Shown: positions 10,918-22,782 of the stretch, one piece after another
Layout of the letters: every line of letters begins with the position of its first letter
Position numbering within the stretch: the first letter of the stretch is position 1
Assembly (NCBI RefSeq): GCF_910592395.1
Contig: NC_088315.1
Location: 19,760,219 to 19,824,218 of the forward strand
Source: Lineus longissimus
Taxonomy: Eukaryota > Nemertea > Pilidiophora > Heteronemertea > Lineidae
Direction of reading: 5' to 3'
DNA: 64,000 bases
Program-made: the position numbers and the translations under genes
The notes under the pieces: generated by a model
Seen by the model: the letters and a program-made list of their open reading frames with translations, nothing else
What the model was told of the DNA's origin: nothing
Database searches by the model: none

Positions 10918-11641
10918 AAGACTTTTTCTTGGCAACCGGACGAAGAAACGTAGTGGTAAAGGATAGTCTAATGGACCGCTCTGGCGCGTGAAGTGAATTT
11001 GCACTGGACTTGATATCAAGACAGACCTTCGTCGTTTGCAGTTCGGCGTTCATATGAAACCTGCCTAATAACGGACACTGTACCGGTGTAATGTTTTTGA
11101 GTGTTTCTGTTTTTGAGTGTTTCCCCTCATTGTTTGGGAACGCTCAAAAATAGATTGACAAGTTTTTCTGTGTATCCCCCCGTTTGAAAAGTCGTGGTCT
11201 CTCTAGCTGCCTATTGTTTGGAAACACTGACACATGGGAAACAACCACAGATGTTACACCGTTACAAAGTATGGATTAAAATCTCTAGCATCTATGCTTG
11301 TCAGTACTTATATCAGATTCACCCCGGCTGTCCCTTGCTCCAGGTCCTGTGCCTAATTGCCCCACACACTTTATGTCCAGTGTTGCCAGCCCCAGATAAC
11401 CTTTAGCTGTTCAAGCAATGAGGAGCTCAGTTCTTTTGTTTGAAATTTCATATATAAACCAATAATTAAGGTTTGTGGGCGATTGGGAGTCGGTTAAAAG
11501 ATCTTTGATGGTGTGAAATTTAAATCGATGGTGAGACAATACTCTTACTGGTTGTGTGCATCGGCTTGTCTGAGTAATAGTGACAGGAGAGGTCGTCACT
11601 CTCGCCAGTGTGTCACAAGCGTACCCTACTGTGACGAACGA

Positions 11642-11695
11642 CTATCCCATTGTTCGACATACAATGTAGTTATAGGGGGTCGAACAATGGGATAG
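11642..11695. repeat. perfect 19-bp-stem hairpin
   Basis: CTATCCCATTGTTCGACAT is followed 16 bp later by its near-exact reverse complement (GTCGAACAATGGGATAG). It abuts a degenerate family A copy and contains that family's ACAATGGGA word, so it may be a rearranged edge of that element. Confidence 0.7.
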
Positions 11696-11852
11696 GCGTT
11701 TACGTTGGCGTTTCGGCGGCCAAACGGCCCTGATGACCCTTTGATAGACTGTAGAACAATGTGATTAGGCCAAGGTGTGAGCGGGCTTTGTTTAAAGACA
11801 ATAGACATTCAACTGCGAGGTAAAGGGCCGAAAACTTAATGTAATCTCCTCT
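11696..11852 (-). mobile_element. family A MITE copy, degenerate
   Basis: In the opposite orientation to the 7.3-kb copy. Carries CCTTTGATAGACTGTAGAAC, GTGAGCGGGCTTTGTTTAAA and GACAATAGAC, then GCGAGGTAAAGGGCC, and ends near TTAATGTAAT. The left end is decayed or rearranged. Confidence 0.65.
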
Positions 11853-12479
11853 GGGGGACTATATGATTGATCAGAAATTCTTCGTATTGGCTTATCGGTT
11901 GATTAGTCTCTTGAACTTGCCCTGACTGCAGGTGACCAGAATTGGCGCTTTCGTGACCGCAGGTGAAAGCGAATACCATCGTAATCGTCCTTTATGATCG
12001 GGGAAGTTTGCACTCGGCGCCTCATCCCACCAGCTGGACCAAGACTGATTTCCTTCTTTCGCACCAGGTGCGGGCCTTCCTTTCAGAGTCGTCTCCAAAT
12101 ATCCGCTCAGAAAAGTGATAATTTCCGACAATCGAGTTTTGCCTGGAAAGACATTTAGCGAAACAAAACGATTTGATGGATTCTCATGAGAGATTATCTT
12201 TATATCGATTTCATAATGACGCCGGGTGGATGATTGCCTTTTCGATGATCTCAGGTCACGGTATCCATATGCTCAAGGTTAAATGCAATTTCTTTGCACA
12301 AAAGATAATGAATAAAATATTCAAAGGAAGACTCTTGGCAGGAGCAGTGTTCAAGGATATGTGATCTTAGCATCCAAGCTGGCGATCTACCATCTACGTA
12401 CAGAGCACTGCCGACCCTGAAAACACCTTACAGATAGCCTGACGAGAAGCTGCTCGATGAGATGTGGAGCTTGAGACCA
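11853..12479. other. no recognised gene
   Basis: Nothing I can assign. Short frames lack family resemblance. Confidence 0.4.
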
Positions 12480-13082
12480 CACTCCAGCTCATGTGCTTCA
12501 GAGCTGTTCCGAAATGACGAATAGAGAGGATTACTTGCCAAAGGACATCGACCTGACCACAAAGCTCTGGGGCCCTGTGGCTTCAGACCTGTTCCCAAAT
12601 GAAGAATAGAAAGGAATACTGGCCAAAGGACACCTTGACCACAAAGCTCTGGGGCTCTGGGGCTTCAGACCTGTTCCCAAATGAAGAATAGAAAGGAATA
12701 CTGGCCAAAGGACACCTTGACCACAAAGCTCTGGGGCTCTGTGGCTTCAGACCTGTTCCCAAATGAAGAATAGAAAGGAATACTGCCCAAAGGACACATT
12801 GACCACAAAGCTCTGGGGCTCTGTGGCTTCAGACCTGTTCCCAAATGAAATATAGAAAGGAATACTGGCCAAAGGACACCGCGCTGACCACAAAGCTCTG
12901 GGGCTCTGTGGCTTCAGACCTGTTCCCAAGTGAAGAATAGAGAGGAATACTGGCCAAAAGACACCGCGCTGACCACAAAGCTCTGGGGCTCTGTGGCTTC
13001 AGACCTGTTTTCAAATGAAGAATAGAGAGGAATAATGGCCAAAGGACACCGCCCTGATCACAAAGCTCTGGGCCTCTGTGGT
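12480..13082. repeat. 82-85-bp tandem array, about seven units
   Basis: The word CTTCAGACCTGTTC (CTTCAGAGCTGTTC in the first unit) recurs at about 12496, 12581, 12663, 12745, 12827, 12912 and 12997. Spacings are 85, 82, 82, 82, 85 and 85 bp. The 3-bp length difference comes from CACCTTGACC versus CACCGCGCTGACC. Middle units are almost identical and the end units are diverged. Confidence 0.95.
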
Positions 13083-14344
13083 GGAACTCTCTAGGACAGC
13101 CGACTCTCATACCGAAAACGGACTGACTGTCAAGCGTGCGTCTCATAAATTCCGAGAGCAGAAGAAGAAGAAGAAAAAGATGACGAAAGTTAATGAATAT
13201 ATGACAAAGGTTTTTGTGATTCTGCTGAAAAACCTCTGCAGGCTGCATATTTGTGTTGGCCGGAAAAGGTTTTTCAAAACCTCAAAATCCTGTGTGGCTC
13301 GCTTTATAAAGTTCCTTCCTCTTAAAGTAGCCTCGTACGAATATGCTAACCATGCTGAGGTGATCAGTGGCCTAATCATGTGGTAGATTTGAATCATTAT
13401 CATTTGGTTCCTTCCATCGGTCATTAATTAAAACAGCTATTAGCACTTTTGATTATCAAGGTACAGTTACTATGCCAGTAGTGACTGAGGACATATCTCG
13501 TATAAGCCCCGTAGCACTCGAACCAAATGACACTGGTGTTATATTAGCCATGTATTAGCCCAAGGAGTTAGCCAGCACGGTATGGATTGGCTATGACTGT
13601 TGTAAATAGCCATGTTAATACTGAACCCTGAAGCGTTAATTTGACTATGCGTGACTTATTGAATATCGAGTCTATATTTCAACATGTATCTCATGTTGCT
13701 TTGGGCGAGGAGGGATTTAGAGGAGTGGGTAGATTATTACACCTCAGTCTGTGCTCTTTTGAGAATTGCTCAATGACGTCATACTGCTGTTTCTCGCCTC
13801 TGTGCAGCGCATCGCCAATTCATCGATCCGCACAGATTTATCGCTGCACGGAGGGCTCAATCGGGATTGGAATCGGAATACTAGTTTCGCGTGATAATTG
13901 GGTTAGATTGAAGTTTTATCATCTTATGTGCTATTTGATAATGGAAACTCCAACTGTAAGTCTAATCTAACGACTCTGTTAAATCAAATGACGTTTTTAA
14001 CAACCCAGGCCTTTCCTCTCTCCCAAAGGTCTCTGTTGGTGATATTGTCTCCCCAGCTGCACGTCCTCATCAATCTCAGATTCCATCACGAAAGACCAAT
14101 CACACGCAATCATCTGTTTCTGTCTGATGGCTCCCTAGTCGACATCAGCATTTAGATTGGTTAATAATAACACGGATCTAATAGTCCTTATAATGATAAT
14201 TTTGAGACATGCAAGCGCTCAATGAACTGGTTCCAGTCGCTTAAAGCGCTTTACATTATTGGCATAAGCTATAACCGTTGCATGTACGCTGATGATTGAA
14301 GCTGCACTCGCTATTATTACGAGTCCAAGCTGCAGCTATACAAC
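13083..14344. other. no recognised gene
   Basis: Contains an AAG/AAGAAG run near 13155-13185. No exon, RNA or element that I can name. Confidence 0.4.
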
Positions 14345-14685
14345 TGGTGTAGGCATTTCAGTCCCCATGGAGGCTGTTTCGTGGGGTCAATGTATCAAGA
14401 TTTGCCTTGAGATTCCCTTTGATAAGACAGCAGAACGTTGAGAATTTAGGCCCAGGTGCGAGCTGGCTTTGTATCGGGCAACGTTGGGAATTTAGGCCTA
14501 TGTGCGAGCGGGCTTTGTATCGGGCAACGTTGGGAATTTAGGCCTATGCGCGAGCGGGCTTTGTATCGGGCAACGTTGGGAATTCAGGCCGAGGTGCGAA
14601 CGGGCTTTGTTCAAAGACAATAGACCGTGCATTGGGCTCGGCCTGGATTTTCATAACTGCAAGGTTTGGGTAAAACAACGTAATG
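14345..14685 (-). mobile_element. family A MITE copy with four 46-bp modules
   Basis: The core module (GCGAGCGGGCTTTGTATCGG, then GCAACGTTGGGAATTTAGGC) is repeated in tandem with a 46-bp period between about 14448 and 14615, giving four modules. Outer parts match single-module copies: TCCCCATGGAGGCTGTTTCG at the left, AAGACAATAGACCGTGCATT and AACGTAATG at the right. Confidence 0.85.
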
Positions 14686-16690
14686 TTCCACATGTTTCCC
14701 ATGATAAATGCGTGACTATGGTGACTCTTGTTGAATCTCAGATTTCATCACGGAAAGATAAATTACGTGTAATCTTCTGACGGTAGTTGTGAGGTTTGTC
14801 TAATGTCTCCCGCGAGAATATCCGCGTTATGTCTTTAATTGGATTCTTTCATCCGGTGACAGGTTAGTGTTGGAAACATGCTCCTTGGGAGAGCGTGATC
14901 TGTATGATGAATTAGTTATGGAGTCGATTTGCTGCTCGTTTATTGCCATTTTGTTTGTTGTCACCTGTTTTCGTAGCAGACGTTACGAGTTTTATCACGA
15001 GATATTCCTTAAACTTTTCATTTTATCTAGTTTGTGCGATATGTCCCCACAAGGCGGGATGAGTCTTTTACGTTCCACTACGGTTAGGCGCCCGCCAAAT
15101 GGGTATATTGGCCTAGGACTCCGTCTTTGAGCAGAGGTATTGTCCACGAAAGCTACCAATGATTCTCGCCTCGTAGCCTTTTTTGTTTGCTCTAACAAGA
15201 ACACATCAGGTTCTAATAGGATACAAAAACCCGTTCTCTATAGCCATAGCCATTTCGCTGAGAAAAGATATCGGTAAATATCGAATCAAGAAGCTAATAT
15301 TCAGCACTTAGAGGTTCCATTAAAAATATCAAATTGTGAGACAGTGCATTTGTTTAAAAAAATGGTAATGTAGCAGAATCAGATAACTGTAGTGAAGAGT
15401 CTTTATTATGCCAGGGTGGGGCGAATTATTGTCTTTTATAGTATAATGGCACATTAAATTTAAATATCGGGTTAATAAAGGATCTTTTGAACGAATTGGT
15501 CAAACTCGAAATCAATCAACTAATCAATTATTTTATAATTTAAAAAAGCGTTCACCTATCATTTATATTTTTATTGGACTTTGAAATGATAGCGACTATA
15601 TTAATCAACACCCAGTAGTGAAAGCTACCTGAAATGACTTTGATACAAATAGAGCGCGAAGTGGGCGATATGTGGTCTTTACTATGCTATTTTTAACGAT
15701 AAATAGGTAAATGTTTGTGATGAATAATTATCAAGGATATATGAAACTAATTTTATTGATTCGGAATAATAATGGCCATAATATGTACTTTGATAAATTG
15801 TAGTGGATTTCCATGGAAACTGTATATGAATAATTTGGTTCCTTTACGAACACGTTTGCCATCAGTGCAAATGCTATGAAATCACATTTCTTACCCCTAA
15901 CATTTCATTAGAAGGGTACAATAGGGTAAATCATCCACCAGGATTTCTATGGCTTGCATTACGTTTATTGTTCTTGTTGACTTTAGCCAAAGATCCCAAG
16001 ATTTTCACGTTAAGATTAACAACTCCGTTAAAGCAGTCTTTAAAATAAATGTATTGGAAATACTTTGAACGCCCAGCCCTGCTGATCAAATTGATTACAA
16101 AGCCAATCTTGGGCATCAGATCACATAATACGTTGTAAAACATCTTCAAATGCATTGAACTTCAGTCAGTACTGTCAGCAGTTAAATAACAAACATGGCC
16201 CACACGGTTATTCAGCATCAGGAAAGACATGCAAAAAACCCAGGATCCAATCAGTCGGCAAATCATTATTTGAGTAACCGAAACAATCTCTCATCAAGTG
16301 TTCTGTCTCGCGTAATAAGATCTGACGCAATGTTTGATTTAGTTAACAAAGCTTTGCAAACACTGAAAAAATGTCTTTTGCAAGCAAGTTCCATCGTGGG
16401 GGGTAAATATGCCACCCAGCGACACGTGTGCACAAGGTCATGTTAAGACAATATCACCCATATTAAGTCACAGACGTGTAATGTTTGGTCGCGGACAAAA
16501 GATATATTTCTTCCATCTTGGGTCTAATTGAATATTTTCGTAGGGGACTTCAGCGCAACCGTTCAAGTGAAATATGGCTTCCAGCTGAACTGTAACCTCT
16601 CCAAACAGGATCTCTTCTAGGAAGTACATTACAAAGACCACAATGGAAGATTTACGTCAGTTATTTTGCCCTAACATTTAACACTTAAAA
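14686..16690. other. no recognised gene; AT-rich
   Basis: About 2 kb, AT-rich from 15240 to 15900, with no protein or RNA I recognise. Confidence 0.45.
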
Positions 16691-16694
16691 GAAG

Positions 16695-16860
16695 TCAGTT
16701 CGAGCCCAATACACGGTCTATTGTATTTGAACAAAGCCCGCTCGTACCTAGGCCTGAATTCCTATTGTCTTACTATCTTATCAAAGAGTCATCAGGGCAA
16801 AGTTTGGTAACGCCGACCCCCCACGAAACAGGCTTTCCTTAAGTCCGCATGTTCAGACAA
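16695..16860 (+). mobile_element. family A MITE copy, partial
   Basis: Has CCCAATACACGGTCTATTGT, AACAAAGCCCGCTCGTACCT, CTTATCAAAGAGTCATCAGG and a decayed CGACCCCCCACGAAAC hairpin arm. The ends are not clear. Confidence 0.7.
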
Positions 16861-17565
16861 TGATAACTGCATCGTCTTCTTTTTCTTCACCGTTCTCAAG
16901 ATTGAGATTGGTTGTCTGCCAAGGCTGAGGAAGCCAGTCCTCCCACCGATCCCAAACTGCTTCATCCGATCCATATTTATCTAAATGTTACCACGCAATT
17001 GCTGTGAATGCGCACAGAACGTTAAAATGCCATTTCAATAACCAATAACTACAATCTGTTTACTTTATGAGTAGCGTTTTCATCATAGGATTTATTTCAT
17101 TCATAAAGTATTCTTATTCAGATAAGACGCTTGATGCAGCAACAAGAGTAGCGCCGGCAGAGTTATATCCCTGGGGTAGACGGGCGCAGGATTTTCAATT
17201 AAGCGGTTCTCAGTCTTGTAAAGATTTGCTCGGGAAGACAAACATGTTTCATTTCCTGTAGCAGCAGATCAGCTCGTTATCGATGAGGACTATCAATACT
17301 ATAATCGAATATTAAAGTATTCGAGATCTTTTCCCGCAATCTAAGCGCATCGTTCTTGAACTATAATAAAGATACTGTCTTTAATTTAAGGCAGAGACCC
17401 TACTTGGCTGATTTTGACAATGTTTGCTTTTCTCAAATCAAATTTTAGGACCCAACACTATTTCCAGGTTATAGATTTGCTAATCAAGAAAATAATTTAG
17501 TTTTTCCATTGGAGCGTATTGACGCTTTTTGAAATCTGGACATGTAACAGAGGAAAAACATCAAG

Positions 17566-17636
17566 GTCCAACCGGGGATTGAACCCGGGACATCTCGCTT
17601 ATAAAGCCATCACTCTACCGACTGAGCTAAAGGGAA
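17566..17636 (-). tRNA. tRNA-like sequence, anticodon position TAT; probably a pseudogene or SINE head
   Basis: On the minus strand the segment has a good A box (TAGCTCAGTCGGTAGAG) and B box (GGGTTCAATCC) and a perfect five-pair T stem (CCGGG/CCCGG). The loop at the anticodon position reads TTTATAA, giving TAT (Ile). However, the anticodon stem has two mismatches and the acceptor arms (TTCCCTT and GTTGGAC) pair poorly. It is therefore more likely a tRNA-derived repeat or pseudogene than a working tRNA. Confidence 0.5.
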
Positions 17637-18285
17637 TCTAGCCTGAGCTAGTAGGAATGATGCCACCACTACAGACACTTGCCTTTTTTCTCGATAGATT
17701 ATCTTTTTCGATGAAGTTTTGCACATTTGAAGAGATGAGATACGGTGTCACAGTATGTTGTGTTAAGTCGCCCGGAGTTCTTACCGCGAAAGCTTCGAGC
17801 GACGACTTACAAGCCAACGGATTTTTCCAGCAAGCAATATGCGGCGTGTCTTTTGCGGTAATCATGGTATTCAGGATAATAGATGGCTACATGATTGTCA
17901 TTGCGTCTAGACGCACAATCCAGTCATATACAATGTTTACACTAACCTAAGAAGCTCGTCTCGCAATCTGGCGTCTAACTTCGCGCAACCAACAAAGAAC
18001 ATTTGCCAATATTTTGGCTTCAAAGACCGGGATCTAATGTCAAAGGGCAATGTCTCCATCGTGGTGACATTATTGATGTCTAAACGCAATCGCTACATTA
18101 CGTTATATCCTAAACTCAATCTCTTGTTGCTAATTACCAGGCAGGCAAGGCTCCTTGAAGTAGGAGTTGTCGCTACTTCCAGCTATCGTTTGGGACTTAG
18201 CCTATGCCGTTCTATACCAGCCTCCAGTTTCCTGGCGTCGTAGAAAGCAGCAGCGACCCCCGACGATAGCCAGATTACCGGCGTA
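17637..18285. other. no recognised gene
   Basis: Nothing assignable. The first bases repeat part of the tRNA-like end (GAGCTAGTAGGAAT). Confidence 0.4.
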
Positions 18286-18502
18286 CATTACGTTTATCCC
18301 CCTTTGCCTATCGACCTCCATGAAAGCTGTTTCATGGGGTCGACGTTATCAAGATTTACACTGATAACCCGTTGATAAGACAGTAGAACAATGGGAATTT
18401 TAGGCTCAGCTGCGAGCGGGCTTTGTTTAAAGACAATAGACTGTGTATTGGGCTCGGCCTGGATTCTTTTGAATGCGAGGTAAGCGGCAAAATATCGTAA
18501 TG
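18286..18502 (-). mobile_element. family A MITE, best-bounded copy
   Basis: 217 bp running from CATTACG to CGTAATG, with TA on both outer sides (18284-18285 and 18503-18504). This suggests a TA target duplication as in Tc1/mariner-type elements. Other copies do not all show TA. The internal hairpin TCGACCTCCATGAAAG/CTGTTTCATGGGGTCGA is intact. One module. Confidence 0.85.
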
Positions 18503-18504
18503 TA

Positions 18505-20433
18505 GCCTGATTGAGACAACGACTGGTAAACAGACGGGGGTATTGCACCTGTTACCACGGCTTTTATCAATGACCTAGCCGCTTCCTTTCAACTTGTGTA
18601 AGGATGCCTGACGGAATATAATCGTCGTTCTGAAAGTCGTTAGATCTCTACCGACATCGCATGACCTGACATGCATGATTAGGCTGGTCAGATACTATCA
18701 TGATTGATAAACAATATTCAGTCCTACACGAAAAATCGTGATTGTTTGAGTCACGTTTTTCCGTGATTCACGTTCACCCATCATACCAGCAACATTTTCG
18801 TTTCATCCTTCGGTTCTATTTGTGTCCGATCCGAAGTCGAGGTTCCATAATGAGCAATGACGTCGGCGGAATCCCCAGCCAGAACAATAAACAACAGTGG
18901 CCACGTGAGGTGTGTGAAATTGCCCACACAAGTGACTAAAGTCGCTGTTTACATGCCCATTTTGACCCTCATGAAAAGTGAATCAAGTATTTTTCAACTC
19001 CCAACAACAATTTTGGCGGAAGGCAACTACACCTATGTATGTAGCTGCGTAAATGTCAGTTGTGCGGATGTTTTTGTTTTCATGCGGAAGTTTTCTGAAA
19101 CCATCACAATCATGTTTTTATGTGATATAAGCAATCAGGATAAAGCGTGACCAAGGAACAATCACGTTTTTTCGTGTTGGCCCCGACTGACGCGTTTGGA
19201 CGATGCGCAGCATATGTTGCTGGTTGGAATTTCTTAACTTGATGTAATGGCCAGCTACGCCAAGAAATGGTTTACATGCATAACTGGCGCATACACGTAA
19301 AGTGCCTATCGTGTAGTGCCCTGTCACTTTATGTCTCCTGTCACTTTCATCCTCAGTCCGCTAAGTAATCATATCTAGAGATCTCATTAAGAGAGAGGAT
19401 CACGCCAATATTCGCTCCCATATCATACAGATCGCAGCAACACGACCCGCTCACTTCCGGTGGTGACTAATTCGCAAATGATTGGACGCTTGGGCGCCCT
19501 TGGATTGCCGCGACCAAGCAGTGAATCATGTGATCATTGCCAGTGTTAGACCGGTTGCCCCTCGGGCCTGCTGAAATATGTCCGACTGCCATTATTATCA
19601 CAACGGCAACAACAACACATCACCTACCTCACGATTTGATATTTACATCGTATTTGTTGGAGAGTAACAGAAAACCGAGAGAAATCGATGTTGTTACTCT
19701 CCCCTATACTCTCTCAACCGTAAAGCTGATAGTAGATGTATTGTCGACATTACACTTTACAAGTTGCCTCTCGGGCAAATGGAATTTCATACTCCAAAAA
19801 GCAGTTTGATGTCTGTTGTCAGATTGACGGAGGAGTTACGGCCAAAGTGTAAGCTCTGGTTGCGTGCTCAGTGCAATAGGTGGCACCTTGTCAATGTTTA
19901 GACAACTGGCCCATGCATGTGCATGCCGACACTTTTTTTGCAAGATGGCGTCGTTATACACCTTTCCAGAAATGGGGCGCTGAGTGTCCGAAATGGTGAT
20001 GTCATAAGGGGAAACTGGGCCTTATGGTGGCGGGACAAAGGAGATAGTCATGGTTGACCAACACACTTGAATGCCTTTGATGACGGACAAGGGGGAAAAA
20101 GTTAGTTCCAATGCAAGCCACCAATTTCGGGAAGCATGTATACAGTGTTTTCACGGTCAGCCATGCTGGAGTGCATGCTTTCTTTTGTCTGACCCTCCAG
20201 AACGGCAGATGATGACGTCACTTAAAACCACTCTCTACAAAGACAGGGGTATATTTCCGGAATATCTGACTTTAATGGGGGTATCCGTGTGTCAGAGGGC
20301 GCTAGAATAAGTGCAGCTCTTTATTGCAAACACACGCAACTCTCTGATAAAAACTTTTGAGTGCAAGTTTGCACGGAAACTCCTCGGCTGCGGGTGACGT
20401 TCTCAACACCAACGTTGTGCTTGGGACCATTAC
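18505..20433. other. no recognised gene
   Basis: About 1.9 kb with no recognisable gene. Near 18725-18775 and 19160 there are short inverted words built on CACGAAAAA/TTTTTCGTG. Confidence 0.4.
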
Positions 20434-20458
20434 CCTCTAACCGTCTGAGCTAGGGGGG
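20434..20458 (-). repeat. isolated tRNA A-box-like remnant
   Basis: The minus strand reads CCTAGCTCAGACGGTTAGAG, an excellent A box, but no good B box follows at the right distance. It is probably a decayed tRNA-derived repeat. Confidence 0.3.
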
Positions 20459-20720
20459 ATTTCTTGTGAACTGCTGCCAGCAAATATCTCTTATATGAAT
20501 GGTGATTATGCTTTATTTTTGAGAGATGAACCAGAAATTTTCTCAAGTACATGTAATAGAAGAAGATACCAAGACAAAGGTGAACATTGCTAAGAGAAAA
20601 CTCAGACTCCGCATACATAATCACGCACATTAAAGAAAAAATGGCTTTCTTCCTGCAGTTGCCCACTGGAAGCCGAATGTTTGCACATTCTATAGGCGTA
20701 TAAAACGACAGGCATTTCAA

Positions 20721-20800
20721 GCAGCCCAGTGGCCTTGAGGATAAGAGTGTTGGCAAATAAAACCAGAGGTCTCGAGTTCGAGTCCCGATGAGAGGACCTT
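20721..20800 (+). repeat. tRNA-like unit (SINE head)
   Basis: AGTGGCCTTGAGGATAAG resembles an A box and D arm, and GAGTTCGAGTCCC is a near-consensus B box. A T run (CCTTTTTATTTTTT) follows within about 10 bp, like a polymerase III terminator. The anticodon region does not fold well. Confidence 0.5.
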
Positions 20801-21087
20801 TTTATTTTTTTCCTTCCAGAATTCTCTGCGAAGGTTCGCATCGTCCCACGGCTTGCTGGTTTGTGAAATCAAGCGCATCGAAGCATTGGAGGTCTATCAT
20901 GTTTCAGGCCGTATTCAGAAGGGTCTTTCGGTCGTTTGAATTTCTTGCTATTGCCGCATGGGGTGCTCTGGTTTTGTGCATGCCGTTCAGCTTTAATGCC
21001 AGGCGCTTGGCGAGAAGTCAGTTTGCACCCTACAGTTAACTCGCTGGCGGCTGACCAACCGGTCGCATCGGAAAGAGGTTTAATACC

Positions 21088-21155
21088 AGCCGGCCTCAAA
21101 TCTTCGACCTTCCGTTCACGAGGCAGACGCCTTTTAACCACTTGGCCATCGGGAT
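21088..21155 (-). repeat. tRNA-like unit (SINE head), opposite strand
   Basis: The minus strand carries GATGGCCAAGTGGTTAAAAG (a strong A box), GCGTCTGCCTCGTGAACG, then a decayed B box GGTCGAAGATTTGAGG. It lies about 290 bp from the tRNA-like unit at 20721-20800 and faces it. Confidence 0.5.
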
Positions 21156-21774
21156 CGATCTATGTATCTTGTTGATGGCAAGAAAGAAATTCCCCAGGTT
21201 GCATCTGTAGCAGGTGCAATAAAGGCGGTCAGATCTTGTCAAAATATTAGGTCCGTGTGCGGATTTGATCCCGAAGCAGAACAGTTAGTTCGAGGCTCTA
21301 AGCCTTTGCTGACTTTCTATGCGAAAGAAACAACACTTGAATATAACTACCTTATTCGGAGCGGAAATAAGACTCGGATAGTCAGATGACCCGTGATGTC
21401 CTTTTCTCAAATCCGCTACACATTATCAACCTTTAAGAACAGCAAAATGCTGATGCAGGATTTATTGTTAAACCCGACCTGACTCAAGCTCATCATTGTA
21501 GAGGGATCGCGATTTCTTGCTTCTCAATGGCCCAGCATCGTTGCTTAGTATCTTTTAGAACAGAATGGACGCAAAAACAATGAAGCTCTTTGCTATTCTT
21601 GAAACCTTTCCTCTCTCGCGATCGTCGTCAACTCGAGAGTGTTTTAATCTGTCGTCACCGATCACGTTACATGCACAAACTATAATCTTTTAAAAGGCAT
21701 AATCTTTCGTTACATCGACTCACAGTGAGGATAGCGAGGTTCCTCAAATCCCAGAAATAACATAACTTGTTTTG

Positions 21775-22068
21775 TCACTTTACCTCGCAGTTAAAAGAAA
21801 TCAGGCCTCGCCCAATAGACGGTCTTAAAACCCGCTTGATGGCACCAAGCTCTAGACATTACGCTCTCAGAGAAACGATTTCAGGTCTTGCCCAATACGC
21901 TGTCTATTGTCTTTGAACAAAGCCCGCTCGCACCTCGGCCATAATTCCAATCGTGTACTGTCTTATCGAAGAAGTTATCAGGGCTAATCTTGATAACATC
22001 GACCCCCAAGAAAGAGCTTTCATGGCGGTCGATGGGCCTAATCCGGCAACATCAACGAATTTGTAACG
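21775..22068 (+). mobile_element. family A MITE copy plus truncated neighbour
   Basis: A truncated left part (ACCTCGCAGTTAAAAGAAAT, 21782 on) is followed by a full copy that starts CATTACG at 21857. The full copy continues with GTCTATTGTCTTTGAAC and CCGCTCGCACCTCGGCC, and has the TCGACCCCCAAGAAAG hairpin near 22000. It ends near TTTGTAACGAC. Confidence 0.75.
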
Positions 22069-22638
22069 ACTCGGCCAGATCTGGTCGCCCCGAATTCAAA
22101 ATTCGCGTCGTTGACAACTCAATGGATTAGCAAACTAGTTTGCTTTGCGCTTGACACAAGAGAATTTTATTACTAGTGGCCCTCTTACCCTTTGAAACTC
22201 TATCCTAGTCGCTACGTGGGCATGATGCGGTGTTTACGCGTCGTGATTGAAATAGAATGATTCTGGGACACCCGATACACCAATATGAAGTTTCGTCCTC
22301 TCGACTCGCATTCAGTGAGAAGAAACAGATCCTACAGCTATCAAACGTACAAGAATATCCAATAGATTAGATGTTCAATCATCCAATTTATCAGGTCTGT
22401 TGGAGTCAGAATCATGTTCCTACCCTGAAAGGCCCCACAGATAGATATTCTGAGAACAAACCAGGATTGAATTTAAATGTTACGACTCAATTGATGGACA
22501 TTTCAATCAATCAATTTCATTTCAATTAGATCATGGATGTTTCAGTCGTGATATTGACAACCGCATTCATTCGCTCAAGGCTGGCCTTGTATCGAACTGT
22601 AAGTGATACAATATGTGAAAACATTCGCTGAATACTAC
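22069..22638. other. no recognised gene
   Basis: Nothing I can assign. Confidence 0.4.
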
Positions 22639-22782
22639 ACAGGCAAAAGAATTTCCGTCCACGGATAGTTGACGAGGATTAATCATGAGCGTTCTATCTA
22701 TGGGCCATCCATGGGTAGTGGATGGAGAATCTCCATCAGCTATCCATGGATGGACCCCCATGGACGGAAACTTTAGCCTGTG
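22639..22782. mobile_element. 144-bp palindromic MITE
   Basis: Ends CACAGGC...GCCTGTG. The arms CACAGGCAAAAGAATTTCCG and its counterpart at the right end are near-perfect inverted repeats. The inner part also folds (TCCACGGATAG with CTATCCATGGA). Confidence 0.75.
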
